Origin: Levilinea sp.
GTDB taxonomy: Bacteria > Chloroflexota > Anaerolineae > Anaerolineales > Anaerolineaceae
NCBI GenBank assembly: GCA_029975215.1
Contig: JARKPO010000076.1
Location: forward strand, 20,936 to 84,935
Length of the DNA: 64,000 nucleotides
Direction: 5' to 3'
The notes under the pieces were generated by a model that was given only the letters and a program-made list of their open reading frames with translations, did not search any database and was not told the DNA's origin. Of this stretch, positions 7,985-16,566 are shown piece after piece. Both the position numbers and the translations under genes were made by a program. Each line of letters starts with the position of its first letter. The stretch's first letter is position 1.

Positions 7985-9133
7985 TTAGGGAATGGGGTCG
8001 GGGTATTCGTAGCCGATTTTGGCCTGACGGGCGGCAAAATCTTTCACCAGATGGCCGGTCTCTACCCACAGCCCATATTCCGCGCCGGTGGCCTGATTGG
8101 GCACGTTGGGGCGCGCCACGTTGACGGTGACAAAATTGCTGATGAACACCAGGGCAGCCAGTCCCAACAGCCAGCGGCGCTTGTGGGGCAGGGCGGCGCC
8201 CAGCATCAGCATCCAGAAGGGCAGGGTGGGCAGCAGGTAAGAGATTTCGGTGGGAATTTGGAGGAAAAAGGCTTCGTAGGCCAAAATGCCCGCCACTCCC
8301 AGCCAGCCCAGAGCGGCGTTTGGCAGGCTTTTACCGCCGCGCACCAGCCGAAGAAGGGCAGCGGCGCCTACAAAGACCAGGGCGAGGAAGCCGGGCAGGC
8401 TCCAGAAGATGACATTTTTGTAGCCAAAGCGCCCCAGACGCAGCGGCAGCGACCAGAAGGTCTCGTCGCCAACCGTGGGTTTGAGAAAACGCCAGCTCCA
8501 TTCCACAAAATCGGCGGTGGGCAGGTAAGACAGCACCGCCACCAGCGCAGCGGCAGCCCCTGCGCCCACGGCCTGTTTCCGTTGGGCGCGTTGGGTGATG
8601 AACACGAACAGCAGCACCGCGGCGACAACCAGGCCGGTGGAGATGCGCGAGCCCACCGCCAGCCCCAGGGCAATGCCCGCAAAGAGCGGGCGGTGATCGA
8701 TCAGCAGGTAAAAACCCAGGAAGGCAAAGCCCAGCGCCCAGAAGTAATCAATGGTGCTGGCGGCGCTGACCCAGGTGTATGGGTGGACGGCCATGATCAG
8801 GGTGAGCAGCTCAGCCTGCTCCAATTGGAAACGGCGGGCGACAGCCAAAAAACTGCCCAGGAACACCAGGGTCATGCACAGGCTGCCCAAATTGGTCAGC
8901 AGACTGCCGCCCAGGGTGTTGAGGATCAACGTCATGGTTTCGTGCACCAAAAAGCCGGGGCTGCGCGAGGGGATGTAGTCGAGGGTTTTGACGAAATACT
9001 TACCCGCCCATACCACACCGTGGGCGTCGTAATCGCTGCCGTAACCGAAAAAGATGAGGGGAAAATACAGCACCGCGGCCAAAACCAACACACGGTACCG
9101 TTTGAGCCAGTTCATCCAGGGGCTTGCCGTCAT
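7985..9133 (-). CDS. Polytopic membrane protein, probable GT-C glycosyltransferase
   Basis: 382 residues with about ten hydrophobic helices. The first loop, GYGSDYDAHGVVWAGKYFV, has the acidic character of the catalytic loop of GT-C glycosyltransferases, and SRSPGFLVHE follows. No family was recognised with confidence. The ATG at 9133 has GAAGGAAAG 3 bases upstream. It reads toward the larger GT-C gene with 36 bases between, so the two may share transcription, though the latter also has its own -10. The helix-rich C-terminus ends shortly after a conserved-looking AARQAKIGYEYPDP. Confidence 0.6.
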   Translation of the reverse strand: MTASPWMNWLKRYRVLVLAAVLYFPLIFFGYGSDYDAHGVVWAGKYFVKTLDYIPSRSPGFLVHETMTLILNTLGGSLLTNLGSLCMTLVFLGSFLAVARRFQLEQAELLTLIMAVHPYTWVSAASTIDYFWALGFAFLGFYLLIDHRPLFAGIALGLAVGSRISTGLVVAAVLLFVFITQRAQRKQAVGAGAAAALVAVLSYLPTADFVEWSWRFLKPTVGDETFWSLPLRLGRFGYKNVIFWSLPGFLALVFVGAAALLRLVRGGKSLPNAALGWLGVAGILAYEAFFLQIPTEISYLLPTLPFWMLMLGAALPHKRRWLLGLAALVFISNFVTVNVARPNVPNQATGAEYGLWVETGHLVKDFAARQAKIGYEYPDPIP

Positions 9134-9193
9134 GACTTTCCTTCAATCACCCGAAGCGGCGTGGCGGCTTGGGTGCATGGTTTGATGGGGTTG

Positions 9194-9199
9194 ATTATA
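9194..9199 (-). promoter_or_regulatory. Possible -10 box for the 9133 gene
   Basis: TATAAT on the minus strand (9199-9194), about 60 bases before the ATG at 9133. The usual -35 position falls inside the terminator hairpin of thrC, with no TTG match, so this is a weak call. Confidence 0.35.
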
Positions 9200-9203
9200 G
9201 CCC

Positions 9204-9230
9204 AAAACAAACGCCCCGCGGGTGGGGCGT
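9204..9230 (-). terminator. Intrinsic terminator after thrC
   Basis: Minus-strand hairpin with a perfect 7-bp stem (ACGCCCC/GGGGCGT, 9211-9217 with 9224-9230), a 6-base loop, then TTGTTTT. It lies 28 bases past the thrC stop codon. Confidence 0.8.
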
Positions 9231-9257
9231 CTGTGAGTAGTTCGCATTGAGGGACGG

Positions 9258-10463
9258 CTAGCGGGCAAATTCTTCAGGGAAGCTGGATTCGAGATATTTC
9301 AGCCCCGTGCCGGTGTTGAGCAGCAGCACGCGCTCATCGGGGCGCACCCATTGGCGGCGCTGAAGGGTTTGCAGGGCGGCCAGGGTGGCGGCACCTTCGG
9401 GGGCCACAAACAGCCCTTCGGCGGCAGCTAAATGGCGCTGGGCGGCGAGGATTTCGCTATCGGAGACAGCCACGGCCGTTCCGCCGCTTTCGCGCAGGGT
9501 TTGCAGGATGAGCCGGTCGGCAAAGCTCTTCGGCACGCGCAGCCCGGAGGCCAGGGTCTGGGCTCCCTGCCACATCTGGCAGGTGTCGGCGGCTTCGTCA
9601 AAGGCTTTCACCACTGGCGCACAGCCGTCAGCCTGCACGGCTACCATGCGCGGGAAGGATTTGGTTTCCAGCCAGCCCAGGGCTTCCAGTTCTTTGAGGG
9701 CTTTCCAGATGCCCACCAGGCCTGTGCCCCCGCCGGTGGGGTAGAGGATCACATCTGGAAGCTGCCAGCCCAGGCTTTCGGCAATTTCCAAACCCATGAC
9801 CTTTTTGCCTTCCAGGCGGTAAGGCTCTTTAAAGGTGGAAACATCGAACCAGCCCTCGTCGCGAGCGCGCGCCCCGGCCAAGGCGGCGGCGTCGCTGATC
9901 AGGCCGTCCACCAGGTGCACTTCGGCGCCGGTGATGCGGGTTTCCAGCATGTTGGCCTGCGGGGTGTCTTTGGGCATATACACGGCGGCTTTCATGCCCG
10001 CCCGGCTGGCATAGGCAGCCATAGCCCCGCCCGCGTTTCCGGCGGTGGGGATAATCACGCGCTCCACGCCCAGCTCATACGCCTTCGAGATGGCCCCAGC
10101 CAACCCGCGCGCCTTAAAGCTGCCGGTGGGGTTGAGGCTTTCATCCTTTAAGAGCAGGTGGGGCATACCGATCTGGTCCCCCAGGCGAGGCAAGTGCAGG
10201 GTGGGGGTGTCGCCTTCGCCCAGGCTGATAATTTTGGTGGGGTCAAACACGGGCAGCAACTCGGCCCAGCGCCACATGCCCCGCGGGCGGGCGGTCAGCG
10301 CATCGCGGTCGGTGTGACGGCGCACGCTTTCCAGGTCGTAGTGTGAGACCAGGGGGCCGCGGCAGTCGGGGCAAAAGGTTTGCAGTTGGTGGGGGTCGAA
10401 GACCCGCTGACACTGGGGACATTCCAGACGCAGAAGGTAGGAGCGGTGGGTGTGATTGGCCAT
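9258..10463 (-). CDS. thrC: Threonine synthase
   Basis: 401 residues; PLP enzyme converting O-phosphohomoserine to threonine. The N-terminus carries a small zinc-ribbon-like element (CPQC at about 15-18, CPDC at about 31-34), common in the non-plant-type branch. The PLP lysine is in NPTGSFKARG (about residue 117), and the phosphate-binding loop is YPTGGGTGLVGIWKAL. Length and order match the family. It lies 9 bases downstream of a response regulator gene with AGGAAAAG as Shine-Dalgarno, so both are probably on one transcript ending at the terminator near 9204. Related cysteate or diaminopropionate enzymes are less likely given the ribbon and the overall match. Confidence 0.9.
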   Translation of the reverse strand: MANHTHRSYLLRLECPQCQRVFDPHQLQTFCPDCRGPLVSHYDLESVRRHTDRDALTARPRGMWRWAELLPVFDPTKIISLGEGDTPTLHLPRLGDQIGMPHLLLKDESLNPTGSFKARGLAGAISKAYELGVERVIIPTAGNAGGAMAAYASRAGMKAAVYMPKDTPQANMLETRITGAEVHLVDGLISDAAALAGARARDEGWFDVSTFKEPYRLEGKKVMGLEIAESLGWQLPDVILYPTGGGTGLVGIWKALKELEALGWLETKSFPRMVAVQADGCAPVVKAFDEAADTCQMWQGAQTLASGLRVPKSFADRLILQTLRESGGTAVAVSDSEILAAQRHLAAAEGLFVAPEGAATLAALQTLQRRQWVRPDERVLLLNTGTGLKYLESSFPEEFAR

Positions 10464-10472
10464 CTCTTTTCC

Positions 10473-10853
10473 TTATTTAAAGTCGGACAAAAAGCTTTGG
10501 ACACGCGTCCACAACTCGCGAATGTGAATGGGCTTGCTCATGTACACGTCGCAGCCGGCCTGCAGGGCTTTTTCCACTGCACCGCGCAGGGTGTCGGCGC
10601 TGATGGCGATGACGGGCACATCTCGCAATTGGGGGTTCGAGCTGGCCCGCAGCTGGCGGACGACCTCGTAGCCTAACACATCAGGGAGGTGAATATCCAG
10701 CAGGACCAGATCGGGGAGGATCTCTTGGGCGGCGGCGATGCCTTCCATGCCGGTCTCTGCGCCCACAAAGCCGTAGCCAATGGCTTCCAGGGCTTGCTGC
10801 ACCAGTTGGCGGTGTTCGGCTTCATCTTCAATGTAGAGGACGGTTGGATTCAA
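10473..10853 (-). CDS. Stand-alone response regulator (receiver domain only)
   Basis: 126 residues, a CheY/Spo0F-like receiver with no output domain. The acidic pair is E9/D10, the phosphoacceptor D53 (LPDLVLLDIHLPD), the switch serine S85 (VIAISADTL) and the lysine K107 (YMSKPI). The start appears to be TTG at 10853, with AAAGGAT about 8 bases upstream. No histidine kinase is nearby, so its partner is elsewhere. Co-transcription with thrC is probably positional, though a link cannot be excluded. Confidence 0.88.
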   Translation of the reverse strand: MNPTVLYIEDEAEHRQLVQQALEAIGYGFVGAETGMEGIAAAQEILPDLVLLDIHLPDVLGYEVVRQLRASSNPQLRDVPVIAISADTLRGAVEKALQAGCDVYMSKPIHIRELWTRVQSFLSDFK

Positions 10854-10953
10854 ATGGGCTATCCTTTTGCACGCAACGTGGGTTCCCCACCCATTTTGAT
10901 CATATCAAGGTTATGAAAATCTGGCAACCTCAAAAGCGCCCGCGCGCCTTTGC

Positions 10954-10981
10954 TTGACAGTTCGCGAAAGTCGGATATACT
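10954..10981 (+). promoter_or_regulatory. Promoter of the Thr/Pro-rich membrane protein gene
   Basis: Consensus TTGACA (10954-10959), a 16-base spacer and TATACT (10976-10981). The start site near 10988 gives a leader of about 120 bases before the ATG at 11107; no known RNA element was recognised in it. Confidence 0.75.
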
Positions 10982-11106
10982 GGCAGAAGACAGATTGTAT
11001 GTCCATTTTTGGGTGCAGCAGATCTGGCGTAGATCTTGCACAGGTTCTTATCATTGTACATGAATGCGGCGGTGCGACCGGTGCAAAATAGCCAGGAGGG
11101 AAAACC

Positions 11107-11580
11107 ATGAAGATAACCATCTGGGACATTCTCACCATTCTGACCCTGTTTGTGCTGGTTGGGGTGGTGGTGGTCGTGCTTCAGATCATGGTCAATCCAT
11201 ACACAGCCATCAACCCGTTTAAGCCGCCTACGCTGCCGCCTACGATTGTGATTCCCACTTCCACAGCGACGCTGCGCGCGCTGCCGCCCACCTGGACACC
11301 CCAGGGCTTCACCGGCGAGCAGCCGGCGGCGGCCGGCCCGGGCGTTACCCTGGCGCCCAGCTCCACCTTACCGGCCACGGCGACCGGCTTCACCTTGCCC
11401 ACCTTTACCTCCACGGCCACGGTGACCAACACACCTACCAACACGCCCACCATTACCCAAACGCCGACAGTCACTAACACCCCCACGCGCACGCGTACGC
11501 CGCGCCCAACCAAAACTCGGACGCCCAAGCCACCCACCGATACATCGGTGCCCCCCACGGATCCGCCGCCTGGCCCCTAG
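11107..11580 (+). CDS. Membrane-anchored Thr/Pro-rich protein
   Basis: 157 residues. One hydrophobic helix near residues 8-30 is followed by an extended region that is almost wholly Thr, Pro and Ser. From about residue 95 it contains repeated TPT/TNTPT units and then a basic TRTPRPTKTRTPKP tail. There is no folded domain. The Shine-Dalgarno AGGAGG lies just before the ATG. The shape suggests an anchored, extracytoplasmic wall-spanning or glycosylated stalk, an inference from composition. It has its own strong promoter and stands alone ahead of the gat operon. Confidence 0.7.
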   Translation: MKITIWDILTILTLFVLVGVVVVVLQIMVNPYTAINPFKPPTLPPTIVIPTSTATLRALPPTWTPQGFTGEQPAAAGPGVTLAPSSTLPATATGFTLPTFTSTATVTNTPTNTPTITQTPTVTNTPTRTRTPRPTKTRTPKPPTDTSVPPTDPPPGP

Positions 11581-11605
11581 GGCTGGCCTGCGCCCGCTGG
11601 CTGTG

Positions 11606-11671
11606 CTGACGGTTCTCTTGCATCTCTGATATCCTGTATCCATCCTCCCCTGGGACGCCTGTCCTGGGGGA
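11606..11671 (+). promoter_or_regulatory. Possible gatC promoter and leader hairpin
   Basis: CTGACG (11606-11611), an 18-base spacer and TATCCT (11630-11635) make a moderate promoter. It is followed at 11646-11671 by an 11-bp hairpin (two internal G-U pairs, loop GCCT). No U-run follows, so it is not a terminator; it lies in the leader shortly before gatC. Confidence 0.35.
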
Positions 11672-11695
11672 ACCATTCAAAATTGAGACTTGCTT

Positions 11696-12016
11696 ATGCC
11701 TGAACAGATCACCCAAGAGATTTTTGAACACCTGGTGGCCCTGGCCGCCCTGGAACTAAACCCCGACGAAGCTGAATATCTGCGGGGAGAGCTGAACCGC
11801 CAGCTTGCCGCCATTCATGAACTGAGCGCCATCCCGTTGGACGACGATATCCCCGCCAGCCTGCACGGCGTGCCCTTCCCGTTGGAGGTGCGTCAGGGAT
11901 TGCGCCAGGACAAATGGCAGCCTTACCCCGAACCGCAGACCATTTTAGAACAGGCTCCTGAGACCAGCGACGGCTACATCGTCGTGCCCGACATCCCCCA
12001 CACCACTCTGGAATAA
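11696..12016 (+). CDS. gatC: Aspartyl/glutamyl-tRNA amidotransferase subunit C
   Basis: 106 residues, usual length for GatC, the small subunit that clamps GatA to GatB in the complex turning Glu-tRNA(Gln) and Asp-tRNA(Asn) into Gln- and Asn-tRNA. It shows the family pattern: an N-terminal HLVALAALEL-type helix, LNRQLAAIHELSAIPLDDD, then a short tail. The ATG at 11696 is preferred over the in-frame TTG at 11690. It is followed after 6 bases by gatA. Confidence 0.88.
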   Translation: MPEQITQEIFEHLVALAALELNPDEAEYLRGELNRQLAAIHELSAIPLDDDIPASLHGVPFPLEVRQGLRQDKWQPYPEPQTILEQAPETSDGYIVVPDIPHTTLE

Positions 12017-12022
12017 TCCCTT

Positions 12023-13612
12023 ATGGAACTTTGCGATTTATCAGCCTATGAAATTGCGCAGCATGTGCGCAGCCAAAAAACCACGGCGGTTCAGGTCCTG
12101 GAGTCTTGCCTGGAGCGCATCCAGAAAGTGGACGGCCGCCCCGGTGCATTGGATGCGGGGGAACTGACCGCGGAAGACCGACGCCGTGTGCATGCCTTCA
12201 TCACCCTGACGGCGGAGCGCGCCCGCGCCCAGGCCGAAGAAGTGGACCGCAAGGTGGCCGCGGGTGAGGACCCCGGCCTTTTGGCAGGCGTCCCGGTGAG
12301 CATTAAGGACATTTTCTGCGTGCAAGGTACGCCTTCCACGGCGGCCTCGCGCATTTTGGCCAATTTTGTGTCCCCCTACACGGCCACTTCGGTGGCGCGC
12401 ATGGAGGAACAGGGTGCGCTGATTTTGGGCAAGGTGAATCTGGATGAATTCACCTACGGCTCGTCCAATGAATCCAGCGCGTTTCAGCCCTGCCCGCGCA
12501 ACCCCTGGAACCTGAACCACGTGGTAGGCGGCTCATCGGGCGGTAGCGCGGCATCGGTGGCGGCGGGCGAGGTGGCCCTATCTTTGGGCACGGACACCGC
12601 CGGCTCCATCCGCCAACCGGCGGCCTTTTGCGGGGTGGTGGGCCTCAAACCCACGTACGGGCGCGTTTCGCGCTACGGTCTGATCGCTTTTGGCTCATCG
12701 CTGGACTGCCCCGGCCCCATGGCGCGGGATGTGACCGACACGGCCATGATGCTGCAAACCATTGCCGGGCCGGACCCCAAGGACGCCACTTCTTCCACTG
12801 CGCCGGTTCCTGATTATCTGGAAGCGCTGGAAGAGGGTGTGCAGGGGCTGCGCATTGGCCTTTCGCCGGATTACTTCCGCATCGCCATCCCCGACGCGCG
12901 CACGGGCAAATATCACACCGAGCCAGTTCCGGCGGAGTTTGAACAGGCGGTGCTGCGGGCGGCGCAGGTGTTGGCGGAGATGGGCGCAGAGATCATTGAA
13001 GATGTGCCCATGCCCAACGCGCGCTACGGCATTCCAGCGTACTTTGTCATCAGCCGCGTGGAGGCAGCCTCGAACCTGCACCGCTACGACGGGGTGAAAT
13101 ACGGCTACCGCACCCAGCGCACCCCTGCCGACCTGCGCGACCTGTACCGCAAGACCCGTGCCGAGGGCTTTGGCCTGCAGCCTAAGCTGCGCATTCTGAT
13201 GGGCATGTATGTATCGGCGGCCCAGTATTCCGAGCAGTATTACCAGCGCGCGCTGCGCGTGCGCACCCTCATCCGCTGCGACTTCGATCAGGCCTTTGAC
13301 CCCGACGGCTCGGTGGCTGTGGATGCGCTGCTGACCCCCACCACGCCGACCCCGGCTTTCCCCCTGGAGGCGGTTTACGGCGATTCGGTGATGATGCAGT
13401 ACGCCGATCAACTGACTGTGCCTGCCAACCACGCCGGCATCCCGGGTCTTTCGCTGCCCGGCGGGCTGACCGCTGAGGGGCTGCCGATTGGTATTCAACT
13501 TTTGGGGCCGGACTTCCGCGAGGATACCCTGCTGCGCATTGGCCACGCATATGAAGTGGCCACGCAGGACGACCCCTGGCGGCAGGAAGAGCCGCAAAGC
13601 GCGCACCTGTAG
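12023..13612 (+). CDS. gatA: Aspartyl/glutamyl-tRNA amidotransferase subunit A
   Basis: 529 residues, amidase-signature enzyme releasing ammonia from glutamine for GatB. The Ser-cisSer-Lys triad is visible: Lys in VSIKDIF (about 94), the Gly/Ser-rich VGGSSGGSAASVAAGEV (about 168-184) and the nucleophile region LGTDTAGSIRQPA (about 192-204). It is about 40 residues longer than typical; part of the extra is near residues 35-55 (DGRPGALDAGELTAEDRR). Second gene of the gat operon. Confidence 0.95.
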   Translation: MELCDLSAYEIAQHVRSQKTTAVQVLESCLERIQKVDGRPGALDAGELTAEDRRRVHAFITLTAERARAQAEEVDRKVAAGEDPGLLAGVPVSIKDIFCVQGTPSTAASRILANFVSPYTATSVARMEEQGALILGKVNLDEFTYGSSNESSAFQPCPRNPWNLNHVVGGSSGGSAASVAAGEVALSLGTDTAGSIRQPAAFCGVVGLKPTYGRVSRYGLIAFGSSLDCPGPMARDVTDTAMMLQTIAGPDPKDATSSTAPVPDYLEALEEGVQGLRIGLSPDYFRIAIPDARTGKYHTEPVPAEFEQAVLRAAQVLAEMGAEIIEDVPMPNARYGIPAYFVISRVEAASNLHRYDGVKYGYRTQRTPADLRDLYRKTRAEGFGLQPKLRILMGMYVSAAQYSEQYYQRALRVRTLIRCDFDQAFDPDGSVAVDALLTPTTPTPAFPLEAVYGDSVMMQYADQLTVPANHAGIPGLSLPGGLTAEGLPIGIQLLGPDFREDTLLRIGHAYEVATQDDPWRQEEPQSAHL

Positions 13613-13620
13613 GCCTGGCT

Positions 13621-14532
13621 TTGGACGCGACCCCGCAGGTTCTATCCCCACAGGAACGGGCTGCCGCAGCCGTTTCTCACCTGGCCGTCCTAATCCCTGG
13701 GCCGGGCCTGTTGGCGCCGCTGCTGGTGTGGAACGGCATGCGGGGAAAGTCGCGTTTTGCCTGCTTTCAGGCGCTGCAAGCCCTGGGTTTTCAGACCCTT
13801 CAGGGGCTGGTGACGGCCCTGGCGCTGTTGGTTTTTTTGGCAATTGGCGGCGTGTGGTTCGCCGTGATCACTCTGACCGCGCCGGAGCAAGTTTCCACCA
13901 CCGGTTTGCTGGCCCTGGGGATTCCGCTGGGGCTGGCCGGGGTGCTGATGCTGGCGTACACGCTGCTGGGGCTGGCGGCCGCGGCGGCCTGCGCCCTGGG
14001 CAAGGATTTTCGCTACCCCTGGCTGGGAGCGCGCCTGGCAGCGTTTTTGCGCCCGGCGGAGGGCTGGGATGAGGATCATGAAGACCGCTGGGTGGCGGCC
14101 AACGCTCACCTGAGCGTGATGATCCCTTTTTACGGCTTGCTGGTGCCGCTGCTGGCCTGGGCGTTTCAGAAAGAGCGGCGCTGGCTGCGCTTTCACGCTG
14201 CGCAGACTCTGGTGTACCAGCTGGCTGGTCTGGTCGTTTCGGCGGCGCTGTTGGCAGCGCAGATTGCGGCAGCGGTGTTTCCGCTGCTGCTGATTCTGCC
14301 CGAAAGCGGTGCGTTCAGCGACCTGCCCGCGGCGACCTACCGCATGGCGCTGATCCCCTTTTTTGTTGTGGTGGGATTAGTGGCCCTGGCCATTCTGATC
14401 TATCCCATTTACGGCACGCTGCCGCTGGTGGCGGCCTACCGGCTGGTGCGGGGCGGTGATTACCACTACCCCTGGATTGGCAAACGCATTTATGCACGCA
14501 TGCTATCGTCTGACCTAAATTCGGATGAGTGA
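13621..14532 (+). CDS. Membrane protein with two tandem DUF4870-like units
   Basis: 303 residues and about seven to eight hydrophobic helices. The sequence repeats itself. Unit one has VSHLAVLIPGPGLLAPLLVW, then FACFQALQALGFQ, ending GKDFRYPWLGARL. Unit two has AHLSVMIPFYGLLVPLLAW, then LRFHAAQTLVYQ, ending GGDYHYPWIGKRI. This is the DUF4870 pattern occurring twice, so an internal duplication is likely. The start is TTG at 13621, 8 bases after gatA, and it sits 9 bases before gatB, so it is embedded in the gat operon. Function unknown. Confidence 0.75.
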   Translation: MDATPQVLSPQERAAAAVSHLAVLIPGPGLLAPLLVWNGMRGKSRFACFQALQALGFQTLQGLVTALALLVFLAIGGVWFAVITLTAPEQVSTTGLLALGIPLGLAGVLMLAYTLLGLAAAAACALGKDFRYPWLGARLAAFLRPAEGWDEDHEDRWVAANAHLSVMIPFYGLLVPLLAWAFQKERRWLRFHAAQTLVYQLAGLVVSAALLAAQIAAAVFPLLLILPESGAFSDLPAATYRMALIPFFVVVGLVALAILIYPIYGTLPLVAAYRLVRGGDYHYPWIGKRIYARMLSSDLNSDE

Positions 14533-14541
14533 GGACTTTCT

Positions 14542-15981
14542 ATGACCGATTATGAAATCGTCATTGGGCTGGAGACCCATATCCAGCTGAACACCACCAC
14601 TAAGATCTTCTGCTCTTGTAAGGCGGATTCGTGGTTTGACCCGCCCAACACCAATATCTGCCCGGTGTGCACCGGCCTGCCGGGGGTGCTGCCGGTTTTG
14701 AACCAGTCGGTGGTGGAAAAAGGGATGCTTTTGGCGGCGGCCATGCATGCCGAGATTCAGCCGGTGTCGTATTTTGACCGCAAGAATTATTTTTACCCCG
14801 ATCTGCCCAAAGGCTTCCAAATTTCGCAGTACGACCGCTCCCTGGCGCGCGGAGGTTATCTGGATCTGCCCATGCCGTCGGGTTATGTCCGCCGCGTCAG
14901 CATTCACAAGCTGCATTTGGAAGAAGACGCGGGCAAAACCAAAAATGCCGGACGCGAGCGGCTGATTGACTTCAACCGTTGCGGCGTGCCGCTGGTAGAA
15001 ATGGTTACCGGACCGGATCTGCGCTCGGCAGATGAGGCCGCCCAATATCTGATCCGTCTGCGCCAGCTGCTGCGCTGGATCGGCGTTTCGGAAGCGGACA
15101 TGGAAAAAGGCCATCTGCGCTGCGATGCCAACGTCTCCATCCGCCCCAAAGGTGCGGAGTACCTGAACCCGAAAACCGAGATTAAGAACGTCAACTCGAT
15201 TGAGGCCGTGCGCGACGCCATTGAGCACGAAGCCGCCCGCCAGATTCGCGAGGTGGAGGCGGGCAACCGCATTGAGGCCTGGACCCTGGAATGGGATGAG
15301 GACGCAGGCGTGCTGCGCAAGATGCGCTCCAAAGAGACCGAGGCGGATTACCGCTACTTCCGCGAACCGGACCTGCTTTCGCTGCCGGTGACGGATGAAT
15401 GGAAAGAGCGCGTGCTGGCTGGCCTGCCGGAACTGCCCCTGGAGCGGCGCGCCCGCTTTATGCAGGCTTACGGCCTGCCGGAGTACGACGCGGACATTTT
15501 GACCGGCGAACGCAACCTGTCGGATTACTTTGAGGCGGCGGTTCAGGCATACGGCGGCGACCCCAAGCGGGTTTCCAACTGGCTGATGAACGACCTGCTG
15601 CGCATGCTCAACGACACCGGCCGCACCGCGGATCAGCTGAAGGTTACGCCGCAGTACCTGGCGGAAATCCTCAAGCTGGTGGATGCCAATACGGTCAACA
15701 CCTCCACGGGCAAGAATCTGCTGGCAAAAGTGGATCAAAGCGGCAAAGCCCCGCATACGATTGTGGAAGAAGAGGGCCTGGCCCAGGTCAGCGATGACAG
15801 CGCCATCCGCGCGGTGGTGCAGGAAGTGCTGAACGAAAGCCCCAAAGAGGTGGAAAGTTACCGCGCCGGTAAAGTGACCCTGATGGGCTGGTTTGTGGGG
15901 CAGGTGATGAAAAAGATGCGCGGCAAGGCTGACCCCAGTCTGGCGCGCGGCATTTTGGAAGAACTGCTGGGCGGCGGATAA
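14542..15981 (+). CDS. gatB: Aspartyl/glutamyl-tRNA amidotransferase subunit B
   Basis: 479 residues. It opens with the family motif YEIVIGLETHIQLNT, followed by a zinc-site region (CSCKADSW...CPVCTGLPGVLPVLN), YFDRKNYFYPDLPKGFQISQ, and a C-terminal YqeY-like domain (about 335-479) that binds the tRNA. GatB activates the misacylated tRNA and receives ammonia from GatA. With gatC and gatA just upstream, the full GatCAB complex is encoded here. Confidence 0.96.
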   Translation: MTDYEIVIGLETHIQLNTTTKIFCSCKADSWFDPPNTNICPVCTGLPGVLPVLNQSVVEKGMLLAAAMHAEIQPVSYFDRKNYFYPDLPKGFQISQYDRSLARGGYLDLPMPSGYVRRVSIHKLHLEEDAGKTKNAGRERLIDFNRCGVPLVEMVTGPDLRSADEAAQYLIRLRQLLRWIGVSEADMEKGHLRCDANVSIRPKGAEYLNPKTEIKNVNSIEAVRDAIEHEAARQIREVEAGNRIEAWTLEWDEDAGVLRKMRSKETEADYRYFREPDLLSLPVTDEWKERVLAGLPELPLERRARFMQAYGLPEYDADILTGERNLSDYFEAAVQAYGGDPKRVSNWLMNDLLRMLNDTGRTADQLKVTPQYLAEILKLVDANTVNTSTGKNLLAKVDQSGKAPHTIVEEEGLAQVSDDSAIRAVVQEVLNESPKEVESYRAGKVTLMGWFVGQVMKKMRGKADPSLARGILEELLGGG

Positions 15982-15990
15982 TCTCTCTAC

Positions 15991-16566
15991 ATGGCAGTGC
16001 TTGAACCTTTCCCTCCGCTGGGTTCCGCCGGTGAACGGCAGATTTCGGCGGAGGGTTTTGCTTTGCCCCCGGGTTACCATCTGCGCCCGGCCCAGGCCTC
16101 GGATGCAGCCGCCATTCGCGGCCTGGTGTGGCGCGTGCGGATTAACCCGCTGGGGCTGGATTGGCGCCGCTTTTGGCTGGTGACCTTTGAAGAGCGTCTG
16201 GCGGCCATGGGACAGGTGAAGCCTCACGCCGGAGGCTTGCGCGAGCTGGCTTCTATTGCCACCGAGCCAGCTCACCGCGGCAAAGGACTGGCCCACAGGG
16301 TGATTTTGATCCTGATGGCGCAGCACGCGCCGCCGCTGTATTTGACCTGCCGGGCGGAACTGCGCGCCTTTTATCAACCCTTTGGGTTCACAGAGCTGGG
16401 GCCGGAAGAGATGCCGCCCTATTACCGCCGCCTGTGGGGGCTGGCGCGGCTGCTGCGGCCTGGGGGGCGCGAGGGGGGCATGGCGGTGATGCGCTGGCTG
16501 GGCGCGCCCGCAAAGAAATCGCCCGCGGAAGCGGGCGAGGAGAGGCCAGAAGCAGGCAACGTTTAG
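15991..16566 (+). CDS. GNAT family N-acetyltransferase
   Basis: 191 residues. Motif A is ELASIATEPAHRGKGLAHRVILILM (about 85-109), including the acetyl-CoA-binding HRGKG. The later LYLTCRAELRAFYQPFGFTEL is the usual GNAT strand 5-helix 4 region. Substrate unknown. It begins 9 bases after gatB and is probably the last gene of that transcript. Its final 50 bases encode Ala/Glu-rich sequence that doubles as the terminator hairpin of the convergent map gene. Confidence 0.8.
   Translation: MAVLEPFPPLGSAGERQISAEGFALPPGYHLRPAQASDAAAIRGLVWRVRINPLGLDWRRFWLVTFEERLAAMGQVKPHAGGLRELASIATEPAHRGKGLAHRVILILMAQHAPPLYLTCRAELRAFYQPFGFTELGPEEMPPYYRRLWGLARLLRPGGREGGMAVMRWLGAPAKKSPAEAGEERPEAGNV
16511..16537 (-). 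terminator. Terminator of map, inside the GNAT coding end
   Basis: Minus-strand hairpin: 7-bp perfect stem CGCCCGC/GCGGGCG (16520-16526 with 16531-16537), 4-base loop TTCC, then ATTTCTTTG. It follows the map stop codon by 25 bases and lies within the 3' codons of the plus-strand GNAT gene. Confidence 0.7.

Noticed and set aside
6392..9250. Long plus-strand open frames (330 and 399 codons) over the two GT-C genes
   Set aside because: Gln/Gly/His-rich translations without motifs, antisense to multi-helix proteins; no ribosome site or promoter fits.
14515..16377. 620-codon open frame on the minus strand across gatB and the GNAT gene
   Set aside because: It is antisense to a complete, clearly conserved gatB; its translation is His/Gln/Arg-rich with no domain, as expected for a shadow in GC-rich DNA.
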